Below are positions 3,159 to 5,067 of a DNA stretch of 5,067 nucleotides, in pieces. The stretch's first letter is position 1; every line of letters begins with the position of its first letter. A program made the position numbers and the translations under genes. Below the pieces are notes generated by a model. It saw only the letters and a program-made list of their open reading frames with translations, was not told where the DNA came from and did not search any database. Source of the DNA: Treponema sp. (GTDB lineage Bacteria > Spirochaetota > Spirochaetia > Treponematales > Breznakiellaceae); assembly GCA_009780285.1 (NCBI GenBank), contig WRAL01000137.1, forward strand, positions 1 to 5,067, given 5' to 3'.

Positions 3159-5067
3159 ACGGGATTTTTGGCCTTGTCGCGGCATTGGCGGCGGGCGGGC
3201 TTTTGATGGCGGCTTGCGAGGACTTCTTTCACGAGATTTTCGAGAAGCAGCCGGAAGGCGACAGGATTATCAGTTTTTCCGTGGAAGGCCTGGCGGCGAC
3301 GGTGGGCGAAAAGCGCATCGACATGGCTCTGCCGGCCGGGGCCGTCGCGCCGCAGATCGAGGTGTCGCCGGGCGCGACCCTCATTCCCATAAGCGAGGAA
3401 TACGCGCGGGAAACCTTCGGGCTGGAAATTACGGCCCTGTGGAACGGGCTTGCAGGCGCGGACGCATCCGGCAGCCTGACGGACCACGCCCGCTCGCTCG
3501 TGCAGAACGCGCCGGGGGGCTTCAAAACGCCGGCCTTGGACAAGCGCATCGATTTTTCCAAAACCACGGTGGGCTACCTGGTAATCGCCGGATCCGGCGC
3601 GACTCGGCTGTACGAGGTCAACGCGGCCACGCCGCCGCTGCCGGTGCCGCAAATCATCCGCTTCGACTTCCTCGTCGCCGACAACCCGAACCTTGCCGCC
3701 GACGCGGTAGGCCTGGTTAACGGGAACAACATCGACATTACCGTTACGATCCGGCGGGACGCGTGGAACGGCGGGACCGCCGCTTACCCGCTGGCGCCCA
3801 CGCTGGGGTTTTCCCCCGCGGACGCCCGGCTTAGCGATTCCGGCGGCAGGGAAATAAAGGCCGGCGAACCCTTTCATTTTGACTCAGGGCATACGCTCTT
3901 GACTCTCGCCGGAAACAGGCAGACCGTGGGCGGCGAGCTTCGAATCACCTACGAACAGGAACCCGCCCCGCCCCCGCCCGAAATCACCCGCTTCGACTTC
4001 CTCGCCGCCGACAACCCGGGGTTTCTTGCCGCCGACGCGACAGGCGCGATAAGCGGGAACACGATTTCCCTTGACCTTACGATACGGCGGGACGTGTGGG
4101 GCGCGATGGACTACCTCCTGATTCCCTCGTTCGACGTTTCCCAGGCGGACGCCAAGCTTTTCTGGGGAGGTCCTGAAATCGTGTCCGGCGAATACTTACC
4201 GCGCCGCCTCCTTCCGAATCTGCAAACGCTGGCTTTGACCCTCGACCTTGACGGGCAGACCGTGCCCTACATGCTGACCATCGCCTGGCTACAGGAACCC
4301 GCGCCCCCCGTAACCTTCACCGTAAACCCCGTCGCCTACCCCATCGCCGGCATGGACTTCCTTACCCCGCTTGCCGGCCAGCGGGTGGCGACCGTTACGG
4401 CCGTCGTGGGCGGCCTGCAAAGCGCGGCGGACGCGGCGGGCGTGGAGATTGCCTACGAATCGCTTGTCGGTTTTATGGCCAACATTACAGGGGAGGCCTG
4501 GCTCGACGGCATCTACGACCCGGCGGCGGGGACAAAGACCTTCGCGCTGATGATTGAGTACGACATGGGGGAGGTTTTTTCCCCCAACGTAACGCTGACG
4601 GTGCGACCGGGGGACTTGCCGCCGGGCCACGGCTACACAGGCGGAAGCGTGAACATCCCGCTGACGATCTACGACGGGCGGGACGACCACACCAACAGGC
4701 GGGCGATTCCGCTGGGCCAGGACAACTGGCGGGCCTTCCACTGGTTTGCATACGCCGCCGGGTCAACCCTTAACTACCGGCTGATCGAGGACATCGACTA
4801 CGCCGCCGGGGACGGCGACGGCCCCTTCAACGCCCTCGGGCCGATTGCGACCAGGCCGATACATCCGTTCAACGGCACCTTCGACGGGGGCCATCGCCGC
4901 ATCCACGGCCTGGACATCTCGGGCGTGCCCCCGGGCGTCGGGCTGTTCGGCTTAGTTTACCACGGGGAGATAAGGAACCTGCGCGTTCAGGGCGACGTGA
5001 GCGGGGTAAACTCTGTCGGCGGCATCGTCGGCAGCCACGACAATCCATCCGTCGGCGCATCCGGCAG
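3146..5067 (+). CDS. Large surface lipoprotein with tandem Ig-like repeats and GLUG-type region (3' end outside window)
   Basis: At least 640 residues, open to the window end. Residues 1-24 are a lipoprotein signal: MKKR, a hydrophobic stretch, then LLMAAC with Cys24 as the probable lipidated residue. Met at -3 is a loose lipobox, as is common in spirochaetes. Residues 40-165 look like a divergent first beta domain. Residues 170-278 and 280-390 are tandem repeats sharing (I/T)RFDFL(V/A)ADNP, ...AAD...G...GN.I...(V/L)TIRRD.W and PxF/LGF-type strands, ending in Pro-rich EQEPAPPPP and LQEPAPP. The pattern recalls Ig-like DUF5018-type domains of surface lipoproteins, which is my inference. Residues 391-540 are unassigned. 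From about 545 comes a GLUG-type region: YRLIEDIDY, PFNGTFDGGHRRIHGL (574-589), VGLFGLV (598-604), IRNLRVQGDVSG (609-620), VGGIVGS (624-630). This predicts a beta-helix adhesin-like part continuing past the window. Its exact role is unknown. Confidence 0.88.
   Translation, partial: MKKRNGIFGLVAALAAGGLLMAACEDFFHEIFEKQPEGDRIISFSVEGLAATVGEKRIDMALPAGAVAPQIEVSPGATLIPISEEYARETFGLEITALWNGLAGADASGSLTDHARSLVQNAPGGFKTPALDKRIDFSKTTVGYLVIAGSGATRLYEVNAATPPLPVPQIIRFDFLVADNPNLAADAVGLVNGNNIDITVTIRRDAWNGGTAAYPLAPTLGFSPADARLSDSGGREIKAGEPFHFDSGHTLLTLAGNRQTVGGELRITYEQEPAPPPPEITRFDFLAADNPGFLAADATGAISGNTISLDLTIRRDVWGAMDYLLIPSFDVSQADAKLFWGGPEIVSGEYLPRRLLPNLQTLALTLDLDGQTVPYMLTIAWLQEPAPPVTFTVNPVAYPIAGMDFLTPLAGQRVATVTAVVGGLQSAADAAGVEIAYESLVGFMANITGEAWLDGIYDPAAGTKTFALMIEYDMGEVFSPNVTLTVRPGDLPPGHGYTGGSVNIPLTIYDGRDDHTNRRAIPLGQDNWRAFHWFAYAAGSTLNYRLIEDIDYAAGDGDGPFNALGPIATRPIHPFNGTFDGGHRRIHGLDISGVPPGVGLFGLVYHGEIRNLRVQGDVSGVNSVGGIVGSHDNPSVGASG

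Noticed and set aside
3097..3720. 207-codon plus-strand frame beginning in the hairpin array
   Set aside because: It overlaps the lipoprotein in another frame, starts inside the repeat array, and has shadow composition; frame 3146 has the SD, lipobox and domains.
2981..3877. 298-codon minus-strand frame opposite the start of the lipoprotein gene
   Set aside because: It reads through Y2 and the GTGCCAGGCAC array (hence the MPGTG-like stretches) and is rich in Arg and Gly; a shadow of the lipoprotein frame.

Overview
This looks like a high-GC spirochaete chromosome, most plausibly a Treponema-like (Treponematales) lineage such as those of termite guts. That is an inference. It rests on the lysine-start lipoprotein with a loose lipobox, a treponeme-style OmpA-domain protein lacking the diaminopimelate-binding Asp, and intergenic regions packed with palindromic repeats. 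No marker in the window fixes the species.

Layout, left to right. (1) 1-447 is the 3' end of trpS (tryptophanyl-tRNA synthetase, KMSKS motif visible), followed by a short terminator-like hairpin. (2) 448-947 has no convincing protein gene. It holds two copies (X1, X2) of a two-hairpin palindromic element lying on the minus strand, a strong two-way terminator hairpin at 607-637, and a good minus-strand promoter at 812-840. Together the promoter and terminator predict a roughly 200-nt structured minus-strand RNA. A hairpin with a T-run and a near-consensus promoter, with an inverted repeat inside its spacer, then lead into the next gene. (3) 1002-2000 encodes a secreted outer-membrane protein: signal peptide, barrel-like domain, Pro-rich linker, OmpA-like C-terminal domain. 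(4) 2001-2184 is a third copy of the two-hairpin element (Y1), followed by an orphan ribosome-binding site and start (GGAGGA...ATGAAAAAAAGGA) with no gene behind it. (5) 2205-2890, minus strand, is a VapBC-type toxin-antitoxin pair: a PIN-domain toxin and an upstream antitoxin overlapping it by one base. (6) 2923-3158 is a fourth copy of the element (Y2), a REP-like GTGCCAGGCAC hairpin array, and a second, near-identical copy of the RBS/start. (7) From 3146 to the window end runs a large lipoprotein with tandem Ig-like repeats and a GLUG-type beta-helix region; it is open at the right edge.

The most striking feature is architectural. All four intergenic elements share one design when read in the right orientation: hairpin with a triloop, TC or TCC linker, then a second hairpin with arms G(G/A)AGTTT...AAACT(C/T)C. 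Their arm sequences differ by compensatory changes. The Y copies and the duplicated RBS/start bracket vapBC neatly, as if the toxin-antitoxin cassette had been placed at the fifth codon of the lipoprotein gene with its upstream region duplicated. The envelope genes (OmpA-like protein and surface lipoprotein) are ordinary accessory cell-surface functions. trpS is the only housekeeping gene.
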